Positions 10,345-18,887 of a DNA stretch of 30,696 nt are shown in pieces. The number at the start of each line of letters is the position of its first letter. The first letter of the stretch is position 1. Made by a program: the position numbers and the translations under genes. A model generated the notes under the pieces. It ran no database searches and was not told the DNA's origin. It saw nothing but the letters and a program-made list of their open reading frames with translations. The DNA is from Chara braunii (taxonomy: Eukaryota > Streptophyta > Charophyceae > Charales > Characeae), in the NCBI GenBank assembly GCA_003427395.1, contig BFEA01000011.1:5878795-5909490 (forward strand). Reading direction: 5' to 3'.

Positions 10345-10470
10345 TTAGGAAAAAAAAGAAATGGTAGCCCCCTAGCGTTAATCCATCCATTTCATTTCAT
10401 CAGGATTCAAACTCATGATCTGTCATTTAATAGTAACATTCATCTAGCATTCGGCCACTTGGGTGGCATA
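10345..10470 (-). mobile_element. tRNA-derived SINE-like element
   Basis: On the minus strand the head reads GTGGCCGAATGCTAGATG (near 10441-10458), close to the start of a class-II tRNA with an A box. It is followed by an anticodon-arm-like GTTACTATTAAATGAC and then GAGTTTGAATCCTGAT, which matches a B box (10403-10414). A short tRNA-unrelated body with GGGGGCTACC follows and ends in TTTC(T)7-8, as expected for a Pol III transcript end. Box order and spacing fit a SINE better than a working tRNA. Target duplications are not evident. Confidence 0.55.
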
Positions 10471-10958
10471 CCATCAGTGCAGTTGCTTTCCAGCTGCAAC
10501 AGCGGCGACCCATCAAAAAGTACAACAGTCCTCATTCTAATAGAATCTAACTGCATACAATATTTCCAGTTCACTCCTTGCGGACATTTCTGCACCAGCA
10601 AAACAAAACTCCTGGGCCTTAATGCTCTTCTCTTTGCCTCGAAACAATTGCCTTCTCACTTTGCTAAGCCCAGATATCAGAGCTGTGTTGTGTTGTGAAA
10701 CAGCGTGTCATTACTTCCATGATTCCATGTTTAATTCATTTGGCTGCATGCATCTAATGCTCCCAAAACTCTTCCCCACTTTCTCATCAAAATCTCCTCA
10801 CAGGACCCTTCCCTGATTCCCCTCCTCCACATTCCACCTTTTCTGACTTTTCATGAATATTTAATATTAGCCTTTACTAGATGGCGTCTTGTGGCTTGGC
10901 TCGCAAAAAAACAAACATAACAGATAATTCATTCGTGCTGGAGACAACTGATCGATGC

Positions 10959-10961
<3 letters not shown>
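10471..10961. other. No supported gene
   Basis: AT-richer DNA with short open frames only. No motif recognised. Confidence 0.45.

Positions 10962-11027
<66 letters not shown>
10962..11027. repeat. Compound (CT)n(CA)n microsatellite
   Basis: About 35 bases of CT repeat run directly into about 31 bases of CA repeat. Open frames through it give Leu-Ser and Thr-His stretches that are not genes. Confidence 0.97.
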
Positions 11028-11030
<3 letters not shown>

Positions 11031-12241
11031 GGTTGGTCCGAAGTGGGAAGTGGGGCAGCGTGGATAAGGAAGCTGCCCCCAGCTGGTTAGGTCGTGTTGG
11101 GTCGATACTAGACCTGACCAGGTTGATTGAGAGTGAGCTTGTGGTGGCGAGACACATCAAGAGGACTTCATGCGACAATTTAAGAGAGGCGACAGTGAGA
11201 GGCACTCGCACCTGGAATCTGACCTAAGGGAGACACTTGGCGACTTAAGGGCCTCCCTCAGGTAGGCGGGCTAGAGGGAGGTAGTCATTCTGCATCTATG
11301 GACTGCAAGTTACTACTTCGTTCTTCAGCATGGGCGGGGGATCCGGCGTTGCACTTTGGTGTTGGAGTCAGACCCTCCTACATGATAGGACACTAGTGTA
11401 GAGGTAGCAATTGGGGTTAGGGAGACCACATGAGGAAGGGGGGTGAGTTATACTTCATCTCAGTGTCCGGGCCACTCAGGTAGGTGTCGTGCACCTTGTG
11501 TGAGTGCACGGTATTGTTTGTCCTGTTGGGGTACTTCTGGATCTCTTTCCTACTCCTGTGAAGTCTTGGTTGTGCGCATTCGTGTGCAAACTACTTACTG
11601 GCCTAATGGATGGAGAGATGAAGTATCTTGCTTTGAATGCCATATCTTTCTACAGTGCTTTGTCTATTTATTCTAAGCGGATGTAGTATGTAGGTTCTCT
11701 CTGAAAAGTTCAATTTCGTTTTTCAGTACGGTAGAGAGACAGAAAGTAGGACAGTGTGGTAATCTTCTTGGTTGGGACTTGGTTGTGGCCTACGTGGGAC
11801 CCATCGGGACTCCGTGGGACCAGGCCCAAACAAGAAAGGCCCCTTGGACCCAAATCTGTTGACTCAATGTCGCTCTCTTTTCTGTCTAGAATTCGCTGTT
11901 TTTCGTTTGGTTAGAGCACTCGCTGCCGAGGGGATCTCGGCTGAGACGTTTTGCGGACTGATGACGCATAATCCGATGCTCGACTTGCACCTTATACACC
12001 ACTCAATTCTCCATTGTTGTATGTCGTCGCTTGTAGTCTGATTTGCTGTACTTTGACGGTGCCGATCGGATTAGGTTAGAGGGGATCTCGTACTTGGTCT
12101 GACCGGAATGAAGCGCAGAGTCACAACTCTCTTCTGAACAATTTATTGCTCTCTAGTCCAAATATTTTGTCGCTCCGGCTAGGAGTTCTACCTTCTCTTC
12201 TTTGTGCCTTTCAGTCTGTTTCTTTTGCTGAAGTTCATTTC
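11028..12241. other. No firm gene; weak coding-like patch at 11160-11271
   Basis: At 11160-11271 the plus frame starting GAGGACTTCATGCGA encodes a charged, helix-prone segment (EDFMRQFKRGD, then alternating Arg/Glu/Leu) ending near CTCAG|GTAGGC, a possible splice donor. It could be an exon or gag-like debris. The rest (about 11.27-12.24 kb) should hold the upstream leader or LTR of the gag remnant that begins at 12242, but no LTR boundary or primer-binding site is recognisable. Confidence 0.35.
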
Positions 12242-12720
12242 ATGCCCATCGTGACGTGTGGACGAGAGAAGAGAAAACTGAGGGATCTAGTAGTTCCAAC
12301 ACGGCAGTAGCCAAGCCTTCTGAGATTCTAAAGGCTCAGATGGATGCAGCGAATGAAGAAGAAAAACCGCTGTACCAACTGAGGGATCTAGTAGCTCCAA
12401 CATGGCAGCAGCCAAGCCTTCTGAGATTCTGAAGGCTCAGATGGATGCAGCAGATGAAGAACATAAACTGCTGACCAGAGGCCCGCTATCAGAAGGAGCT
12501 GGCCAAGGAGGAGGAGGAGGAAGAGGCCAAGCAGAAATCCGCTAATCAGAACAGTCTCAACCCTGCCTGATTTAGAAGTAAAAAAGGATCTGATCAAGTT
12601 TGTACGTGCCCTCATAGATTGTCACTCACTCAGTGAGCTACCTAGTATAAAGTCCCAACTACTCGACCAAATGAGCCAGCTGCGGACTCATATGGCGGAA
12701 ATGGCCAAAGGAGCACAGTG
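12242..12720 (+). pseudogene. Decayed retrotransposon gag, N-terminal coiled-coil part
   Basis: Likely gag start at the ATG of 12242 (MPIVTCGREK). The reading frame then jumps: the segment with AKPSEILKAQMDAA occurs twice because of a 101-base duplication. It continues as ARYQKELAKEEEEEEAKQK in another frame and ends as LPDLEVKKDLIKFVRALID...MAEMAKGAQ before a TGA at 12718-12720. Heptad-like Glu/Lys/Leu content fits the N-terminal coiled coil of a Ty3/gypsy gag. At least two frameshifts make it non-functional. The assignment rests on what follows (gag core, zinc knuckle, protease) and not on this part alone. Confidence 0.6.
12278..12479. repeat. 101-base tandem duplication inside the gag remnant
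   Basis: Unit 1 is 12278-12378 and unit 2 starts at 12379. Both begin CTGAGGGATCTAGTAG and carry CCAAGCCTTCTGAGATTCT. Because 101 is not a multiple of three, the duplication itself breaks the gag frame. Confidence 0.9.
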
Positions 12721-12818
12721 ACCATTTGCAGCAGACGGCAAATCTGCATCAGGCCCAGATCTCAAATTCCCTTCTCCTTACCTCTTGTAGCTAACTGTTA
12801 TGTCCTTGCACCTCTCCA

Positions 12819-12822
<4 letters not shown>

Positions 12823-12850
<28 letters not shown>

Positions 12851-12855
12851 CTTCG
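12823..12855. repeat. (TTC)n microsatellite inside the gag remnant
   Basis: About ten TTC units, coding for a serine run in the frame of the following gag segment. Confidence 0.9.
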
Positions 12856-13962
12856 TTGAGTTTGGTTGCAAGTCTTCCAGGACCTGCAACAAGTGCAGAT
12901 TCCGTTGTTGCTACAAGTGACGACGCAGGAAATTTTGCAATTGTTGCAGCCCAGAGATTGGAACCAGCAATGGCTGGTCCCAGCTATAGCAGTCCATACA
13001 TGGACCGAAAAGCGGTGATGATACCATCCAGATACGACAGCAAGGAAGACGTCGAGTCCTGGATCAGCTCCATGAGAGCTCACTTTGACAGGTACAAGGC
13101 ACTCGAAGAGTGAACCAGTCCTTGATCCTAGGGACAAACGTCGGGACTGTCCGAAGGGGCTTCCTAGAAGTCCAAGCTATGCAAGCTGGGTATGCTAAGC
13201 TCGATCTGACAGAGTGGCTTAAAGTCACTCCAGTAGCCACTCCAGAAGAAGCGCTGATTACACAATACAAGGACCCACATGCTGCAGCAAGAGTAAGTAT
13301 CCAACTTGATGACCTCAAGCGCAGCAAGTGGGAGGGCACCATGCACAAGTTGCAGATGCATTTCAGCAAACTCTTTGCTACACCACGGTTGGAAATGACT
13401 GCGCAATCGTGCTTGGATCTAATGAATGGGACGGTTCCCACCACTTTTACACATCACCTAGGCAGAGATCTCATTGGTTATGCTGACTGGTTTTCCCTCA
13501 TGAAGGATATAGTTAGTCTCGAGGCAACACACCTTGTTACCACAGCAAGCAGCAAAAAGGCCTACGGCCGCAAACGGTTTCATGGCAGCAACCGTCTTGT
13601 CGTGCACGACTTGTTGGAGGCTAAAGGAGAGGCCAAAGCAGATGACCCCACTCTTGGCGACAGCCAAGAACACGACGTTGAAATAACATATTCTTCAGCC
13701 CATGAGTCTAAGATCAATAACGAAGAAGAAAAGTTCAGAGTCTTCAAAAGGACTACCCATGGTAAGGGAAACCAGAACTGGAACTCGGCAAGGGACATTG
13801 TACCACTCCCTAAAGGAGCCAAAATCCCAGCCAATCCGGAGGACGCAAGTACTAGACCTTGGGTTGACCTCCGGACCAGTGAGGCTGAATGGAAGGCTAG
13901 GGTAAGGAAAGGGGTTTGCCTACACTACTAGAAGACTAATCATAAGGTCTAAGGATGCTATA
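12856..13962 (+). pseudogene. Decayed retrotransposon gag core with ruined CCHC zinc knuckle
   Basis: The first frame (to 13113) contains IPSRYDSKEDVESWISSMRA. The following frame (13110-13931) continues through GFLEVQAMQAGYAKLDLTEW and YKDPHAAARVSIQLDDLKRS. The order and spacing fit a Retrotrans_gag-type capsid. The two frames are offset by one, so a small indel lies near 13110. The C-terminus should be a zinc knuckle C-x2-C-x4-H-x4-C. What is seen is GVCLHY, a TAG (13929-13931), then KTNHKV, a TAA and GC: the second Cys has become Tyr and two positions have become stops. Spacing is intact, so the knuckle is recognisable but dead. Confidence 0.72.
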
Positions 13963-14489
13963 GGCTGCAGGGAAACCAGAAGCGGGCGTAGAGAGTTCAT
14001 CAACGCACTCTACAGCAAGGGAGTTCCCCCAAGGAAATTGGCACGGTACAGCAGTCCTTCCTTGAAGCCCCAACTTCTGTTGATTCCAAGGTCGATGTTT
14101 GTCATGTATGTATGTTGAGCCTTGGGAGGAGTCTGAGAAGGTCACCTTTCACTAGCACTTAGAGCATTGGGCTGAGATGAAACACCAAAATACTCAAGGG
14201 GCAATGAAGTTAATCTTCTTCAAACTTCTCATTAACCACCGCTATCTCTGTGTCTTGAACTTCTCATTAACCACCGTTATCTCCATGTCTTGATTGATTG
14301 TGGTTCCACAACTAACTTCATGTCATCACACGGGATACGCAAAGCGAGCTTGGAGATGAAGTGAGTGGCTTTGCAGAGCTCTTGCCAGACTCAGGTAGGC
14401 AACAAAGAAGTTGTCCAGTCCAACCAGTCTGAGTCTAAGGCCTGTATGGGCAATATCAGAGTCTGCAATGATTTTTCACTCTGAACAGG
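13963..14489 (+). pseudogene. Truncated retrotransposon protease remnant
   Basis: At about 14284-14330 the plus strand encodes HVLIDCGSTTNFMS, the hallmark active-site region of a retropepsin-like aspartic protease (D-C-G in place of the common D-T-G). It lies downstream of the gag knuckle, as expected. Stops and frameshifts surround it. About 14210-14280 also contains a short duplication (CTTCTCATTAACCACCG twice). Homology fades after about 14490, with no RT or integrase in this orientation, so the element is truncated. Confidence 0.6.
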
Positions 14490-15048
14490 AGGAGGTATAG
14501 GTTGCTTGGAGGCCGCGCGGAGTGGAAGTCACCGCCCAAGAGGCAAGCAGGCCGCTATATCTCTAGGAGGAGCAAGGGGCTCCTCATTCTTCGGTGTGCA
14601 AGTTTGGTTGGAGCAACGCTGCTTGGAGCAGCACTGCTGTGGAGGAAAGACCCAGCTCTCCACCTCGGCTATGGTGGAGAACCATGGGCTGAAGGAGGAG
14701 GAAGACGAGAACTAGGAAGGGAGCCAGAGGTACTTACCAGGCTATGGTGGACGTCATCTTCATCCCTTGGTGGATGCTCCATGAAGGCCCCGTTGGGGTA
14801 GAGCTGCACCAAGAAGCTTCGAGGCAGAGTCAGGCATGACAGCCTGAACAGGAGCAGCCATAGCTGCTTTGTGTTGTCCTTTGCACAGCAGCGCAAGGCT
14901 CTGGTAGTCTGCCATAGCCTCGGCCTTCGAGGAAGAAGGAGAAGGGTGGCCATGGCTATGGTGGACCTCGATGTTGTACCTACAGTAGAAGAGGGATTCG
15001 GACGCTAATTATGTTTCAGCCATTCAACATCATTATTATTTGGTTGCA
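14490..15048. other. No firm gene; possible minus-strand exon end at about 14745
   Basis: On the minus strand, a frame ending NGAFMEHPPRDEDDVHHSL is followed by GTAAGTAC at about 14746-14739, a good splice-donor match. No domain is recognised and no acceptor or partner exon is evident, so this is recorded only as a possibility. Confidence 0.25.
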
Positions 15049-15051
15049 CCC

Positions 15052-15146
15052 CCCGTCTGTTGGCGGCCCTTGACTGGTCGGCTGCCGACCTGCCGACCGA
15101 TCGGCTGGTCAGCACCTACCCGTCTAGGGTTGTCGGCATCCCGCAG
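15052..15146. repeat. GTCGGC-rich palindromic cluster A
   Basis: Dense GGTCGGC and GCCGACC words in both orientations (for example GGTCGGCTGCCGACC, a perfect 15-base palindrome with a central T). Similar clusters occur at 15496-15574 and 26204-26432. It may be one end of a DNA element whose middle falls in the assembly gap. Confidence 0.6.
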
Positions 15147-15163
15147 AAAAAAGAAAAAAAAAA

Positions 15164-15182
15164 ATATATATATATATATATA
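15164..15182. repeat. (TA)n microsatellite
   Basis: About nine TA units after an A-rich tract, followed by a C-rich stretch (15184-15256) that could form a quadruplex or i-motif and leads straight into the gap. Confidence 0.9.
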
Positions 15183-15256
15183 ACCCCCAAGAACAACACC
15201 ACCACCCCCATAGCGGCCCCCAACACCCCCATACACCCCCAAACCCCCAAACCACC

Positions 15257-15398
15257 NNNNNNNNNNNNNNNNNNNNNNNNNNNNNNNNNNNNNNNNNNNN
15301 NNNNNNNNNNNNNNNNNNNNNNNNNNNNNNNNNNNNNNNNNNNNNNNNNNNNNNNNNNNNNNNNNNNNNNNNNNNNNNNNNNNNNNNNNNNNNNNNNN
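15257..15398. other. Assembly gap (142 N)
   Basis: Undetermined bases. Any reading frame crossing it is not interpretable. Confidence 1.
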
Positions 15399-15495
15399 AA
15401 AGTTTCTCAGCGGATTCGGGCAGTACTCAGCAAGCGCAATACAGGCCCCAACTCAGATTTGAAAAAAAATCCGTGGATGGTTGTTTTTTTTTTCC

Positions 15496-15574
15496 TGACT
15501 GGTCGGCAGACCGCCGACCGCTCGACCCTACTGGTCAGCTGCAATACGGTCGGCGGTCGGGGTCAGCAGTCTGC
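15496..15574. repeat. GTCGGC-rich palindromic cluster B
   Basis: Contains GACTGGTCGGCAGACCGCCGACC and CGGTCGGCGGTCGG words (shown as pattern only). With cluster A it brackets the gap in roughly inverted arrangement. Confidence 0.55.
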
Positions 15575-15632
15575 AAACAACCCTGATTTATTGTTTGAAT
15601 AAAAGGGGAGGAGAAAAGGGGGAAGCGAATGG

Positions 15633-15636
15633 TTGG
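15633..15636. repeat. Left target-site duplication (TTGG)
   Basis: TTGG is repeated at 24649-24652, exactly outside the two LTRs. Ty3/gypsy integrases make 4-6 base duplications. Confidence 0.75.
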
Positions 15637-16744
15637 TGCACGGAATACGAGTGGGAACGATATACAGAAAGCCAAGTTGCGAAATCACATAGATGTCCAA
15701 GTAAATTGTACAAGCAGAGAGCGCAAATGCACCGAGATTCCATCCAAATAAGAGCAATACAATGAAGTAATGAGCCAATGTTTAAGCCCTCAGGCCACAC
15801 CAACACCGTATCCAAAGTCCCCTCTCTATGTCTGACGCCCAGTGCCCAGCCTACACTACTCGCCTATCCTACCTACATCAACATTCATGCAACAGGCTCA
15901 CTTCGACTCTTGAAGACCAATTTACATGACGTCAACACCATAGCCAACCTCTCTTCATGTACCAGGTATGTATCTCGTCTCCCCTCATCAGACCCTGACC
16001 ACCCACACTCGCCTCCTTCCTGAAGATCACCGATCGCCCTCTTACCCACAAGCGCCCTGCAGCCCAGATATGGCTGCTAGAGCACCGCTGCCCAGCAGCA
16101 CCCCTCTTCACCTCACAAGCGCCTGCACGTGCCCCAACCGCTAACGCAACATGCAGCGTCTCGCGCAGCAACGCAGCAGTGTGACCGCATTGCCTACGTG
16201 GGCCAGAATGCCAGACCCTGGCTGCCTTCCTTTCCTATATGGAAGTGGCTGCCTTTGCTTGGCTGCGTGTGGCCTGGCTGGAAGCTTCCAGTAGCTTCCG
16301 GTTGGGCCCCAGTGCCTGCGCCCACGCCCAATGCTACAGTTGAGGGCCTGGGCCCTTCACAGTTGGGCACGGCCTGAGTCTCCAGACTTGGGCCGTTTGC
16401 TGCATTTGCACAGGACCAGGGGTATGTACATCGACCGTGCTGCTTTTGCGTAGGCCTATGGCCACTTCGTGATGTATCGGCCCTGCATTGTGTGTATGTG
16501 CCCAAGTGCAACAGCCAAGGCCTGGGCCAAACTGTACAATGCAGCTTCAGGAGGTTCACGCGTCCACTCAACCAACTGGCGGGCTGCAACAGCCTGAGTA
16601 CCCACATATGCAAAATGTCGAATTCTGGCCTTTAGTGAATATTCAAGCCAGCCTTCACTTAGGGCGGGCACTTTGCTTGCTGGGGGCCCCTGCTCAGAAC
16701 ATGTGCATGCTTGACAAGGGCCCCGTGAGGGGTCATTCCTCACA
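15637..16744 (-). repeat. 3' LTR of the chromovirus
   Basis: Direct repeat of 23565-24648; 1108 bases, TG...CA on the minus strand. It differs from the other LTR by many substitutions and by an extra segment near 16072-16097 (ATATGGCTGCTAGAGCACCG and a few more bases). It lacks 6 bases present in the 5' LTR near 24078. Confidence 0.92.
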
Positions 16745-16757
16745 TTCCATCCCCCTT
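16745..16757 (-). promoter_or_regulatory. Polypurine tract
   Basis: The minus strand reads AAGGGGGATGGAA directly before the TG of the 3' LTR, the expected site of plus-strand DNA priming. It sits 25 bases after the stop of the chromodomain frame. Confidence 0.88.
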
Positions 16758-16782
16758 AGCTTCGAAAGTCCGCTGATATGCT

Positions 16783-17046
16783 TCATGCTGGTGCCTTCCA
16801 CTTCAATTTTCTTTCATACTCGACCACGATCTGAGGAGCTGTCTTGACAAGTTCCTCTCTTGTAAACCATCGATCATCCTTGGGATCAATATGATGCCTG
16901 AACCGTACTCTGTACTCTCTCATAGGTTTAGGCAGTCTACCCCTGCCAACTAGCTTGGGAACAGGGATGTCTTTGTGCTCCAGGATATTGTCAACGTCCA
17001 CGTGACCATCCATGGTTGGGGAACTTGGGGGCAGCATAGATCTCCT
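16783..17046 (-). pseudogene. Chromodomain at the end of the integrase (chromovirus pol C-terminus)
   Basis: The frame runs from MLPPSSPTMDGHVDVD through ILEHKDIPVPKLVGRGR, REYRVRFRHH and DDRWFTREELVKTAPQIV to its natural stop at 16783. The pattern (acidic start, two beta strands with YRVRF, a Trp in DDRW, then a helix) fits a chromodomain-like targeting module. It is in the same frame as the integrase core and is separated from the preceding part only by a TGA at 17047-17049. Confidence 0.8.
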
Positions 17047-17448
17047 TCATGGGAACTGTTCTATCTCAGTGAAAGGTGCAAACTTTGAGGCGTGAAACAC
17101 AGGGCAGGCGCGTAGGTGCCCAAGGATATGAATCACGTACGAGGGACCATCAAAATCACTACCCGCAATATCTAAGACTTCCCGGGGACCGAAAAACTGA
17201 GGCATTAGTTTTCCAGAGATGCCAAACTCCTGTCCCAACTCACTAGCCTTGACCCAGACACGTTCCCCTACCTGAAATGTGGAGTGTCGACAATGCTTGT
17301 TCTCAGAAGCAATCATTGCTTCCTGAGATTTCTTGATGTGCTCGACAATCCACTGCAACAATTTCTCATACAGGACACCAAACTCAATGGTTCCAGGAGA
17401 TGCAGCAATTCGATTTTCAGGCAGGAGGAAGTCTAGAGCAGATCTAGG
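17047..17448 (-). pseudogene. Integrase C-terminal domain (GPF/GPY-type)
   Basis: Contains PENRIAASPGTIEFG, then HSTFQVGERVWVKASELG and MPQFFGPREVLDI, the region corresponding to the integrase C-terminal DNA-binding module of Ty3/gypsy elements. It is bounded by an in-frame TAG upstream (17449-17451) and an in-frame TGA downstream (17047-17049). Otherwise it is open, and in one frame with the core and the chromodomain. Confidence 0.82.
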
Positions 17449-17925
17449 CTACCACCCCAGATGCAGTTGATTAGGACTGACATCGGTGGTACTATGTACA
17501 GCATTATTGTACAGGCTGGCGATGAGAGGTAGTTTCTCATCCCAATCATCCTGGCTAGGCTTGATATAGTGCCTCAACAGATGTTGCACCACACGGTTCA
17601 TCTGTTCAGCCAGCCCATTGGCTTCAGGATAATTCCCATAAGTCATTCGGAGCTGGTTAACGGCCTTTTTCCACATCTCACTCGTGAACCGGACATCTCT
17701 ATCACTAACAATCGTCTTTGGAAGACCAAAGTCACGCACCCAGTTATCCATAAATAACTTGATGACTTGCTCAATCCTGGTAGTCTCAGGCATGGTGATT
17801 AGTCTAGCGTACTTAGTGAACCTATCAACTATGACGAAGATATGCCTCTTGCCACTCTTGCTGGTCACGAGGGTATCCATGAAGTCCATGTAAACACTGT
17901 CCCGAACCAGCAGGAATGGGTGAAG
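17449..17925 (-). pseudogene. Integrase catalytic core (rve)
   Basis: The core begins VYMDFMDTLVTSKSGKRH with the first catalytic Asp in MDFMD. The second Asp is in IVSDRDVRFTS and the Glu in NGLAEQMNRVVQ. Only 32 residues separate the second Asp and the Glu; Ty3/gypsy integrases have 35, and the loss lies in the stretch NQLRMTYGNYPEANG. A frame change near 17890-17930 separates it from the zinc-binding domain, and a TAG ends it at 17449-17451. The D,D-x35-E spacing is a family fact; the deletion is read directly. Confidence 0.88.
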
Positions 17926-18127
17926 GCCTTAGCAACCCAAGTGGGGCTTGAGTCCATGGCTTATCCCGCTGACAGACTCCGCAAGTCTGAACGTAGGTCT
18001 TTGCATCGTCAAGCATGTTAGGCCACCAGAATCGTTGTACCAAGTTAGCATTAGTCTTCTTGTAGGCGAAGTGTTCTGTTGCATCATGGCATTCATAAAC
18101 TATGCAAAATCTCTCTTGAGGGCACAA
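17890..18127 (-). pseudogene. Integrase zinc-binding (HHCC) domain
   Basis: Reads VYECHDATEHFAYKKTNANL, then FWWPNMLDDAKTYVQ and TCGVCQRDKPW. This gives two His (H-x4-H) and C-x2-C, the H2C2 integrase N-terminal domain. It overlaps the end of the preceding frame (18093-18482) and is offset by one from it. It runs out of frame before the catalytic core. Confidence 0.85.
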
Positions 18128-18482
18128 CTAGTCTCTTGAACCCTGCCTTCTCAAGAAAGAGCAACCCATCCACCATCACAAACTCATCAGTTGTGGCCTT
18201 GTCCTGGGCCTCAAGTTTGCGGATGATGTCCATTGTGACAGGGTCTTCCTTGTAGGCTTCCACCAAGGATCGAGTTACATTGTCCGATAAGCCAAACTCA
18301 GTAATCAGCTCACCCAGGTAGCCTGCCCTATGTGACAATCCATCGACAACCTTGTTGTACTCTCCTTTCACGTAATCTAGCTTGAAGTCATGCTGATCTA
18401 TGACTTCAATCTGGCGTTTGAGTGCGTCAGAGAGAACAGGTTGTGTCTTGATCCACTTGAGTGTTTGATGGTCAATCCTCAA
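18093..18482 (-). pseudogene. RNase H C-terminal part and linker to integrase
   Basis: Starts RIDHQTLKWIKTQPVLSDAL, the typical end of the RNase H domain (TDHQ-L-W motif with T replaced by I). VKGEYNKVVDGLSHRAG follows (the usual A-D-x-LSR motif, here D-G-LSH), then the linker to the integrase zinc-binding domain. Its frame is the same as that of the RT, but it is separated by a frame change near 18485 and is followed by another near 18110. Confidence 0.85.
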
Positions 18483-18887
18483 TAGAAGAATCGTCCCAAT
18501 AGATAGTGCCTCCAGTGGACAAGTGCCTTGTAGAGGGCGTACAGTTCCCTTTCATAGGTGGACTTCACCAATTTCTTGGACGGCATCTTCTTGCTCATGT
18601 TCTCGATCGACCTTAACTTTTTCCCTTCCTACAGAGCCAATATTGCGCCAATGCCATATTGACTTGCGTAAGTGGTCACTACAAATGGCGTTTGAGGATC
18701 GGGAACCATGAGAACCTCATGATGTGTAAGGGCATGCTTCAATCTTTCGAAAGCAGCCTCACATGCGTCTGTCCATTCCCATGGAGTGTCAAGGCGCGTT
18801 AAGGTGTCAAGGGAGATGCGATCGTACTATAGTTCTGTACAAAATTGCAGTAATAACCACACATCCCCAAGAAAGATCTGACCTCTG
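18483..18887 (-). pseudogene. RT connection and RNase H N-terminal part
   Basis: Contains SFLGMCGYYCNFVQNYS (the RT thumb and connection region), a frame change at about 18812, then PWEWTDACEAAFERLKHALT and VVTTYASQYGIGAILA. Ty3/gypsy RNase H normally has D in T-T-D-A-S; here the codon at 18668-18670 encodes Tyr, removing the first catalytic Asp. An in-frame TAG at 18629-18631 follows within 14 codons, after which KMPSKKLVKSTYERELYAL can still be read. Confidence 0.82.

Noticed and set aside
10867-11227. Overlapping open frames on both strands around the CT/CA tract
   Set aside because: Open only because dinucleotide repeats lack stops.
11880-11960. tRNA-like TTGGTTAGAGCACTCGCTGCCGAG stretch on the plus strand (word pattern only)
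   Set aside because: A D-arm-like phrase is present but there is no B box, no acceptor stem and no T arm at the right distance.
15060-15602. Open frame across the N gap
   Set aside because: The sequence is undetermined for 142 bases and the flanks are repeats.
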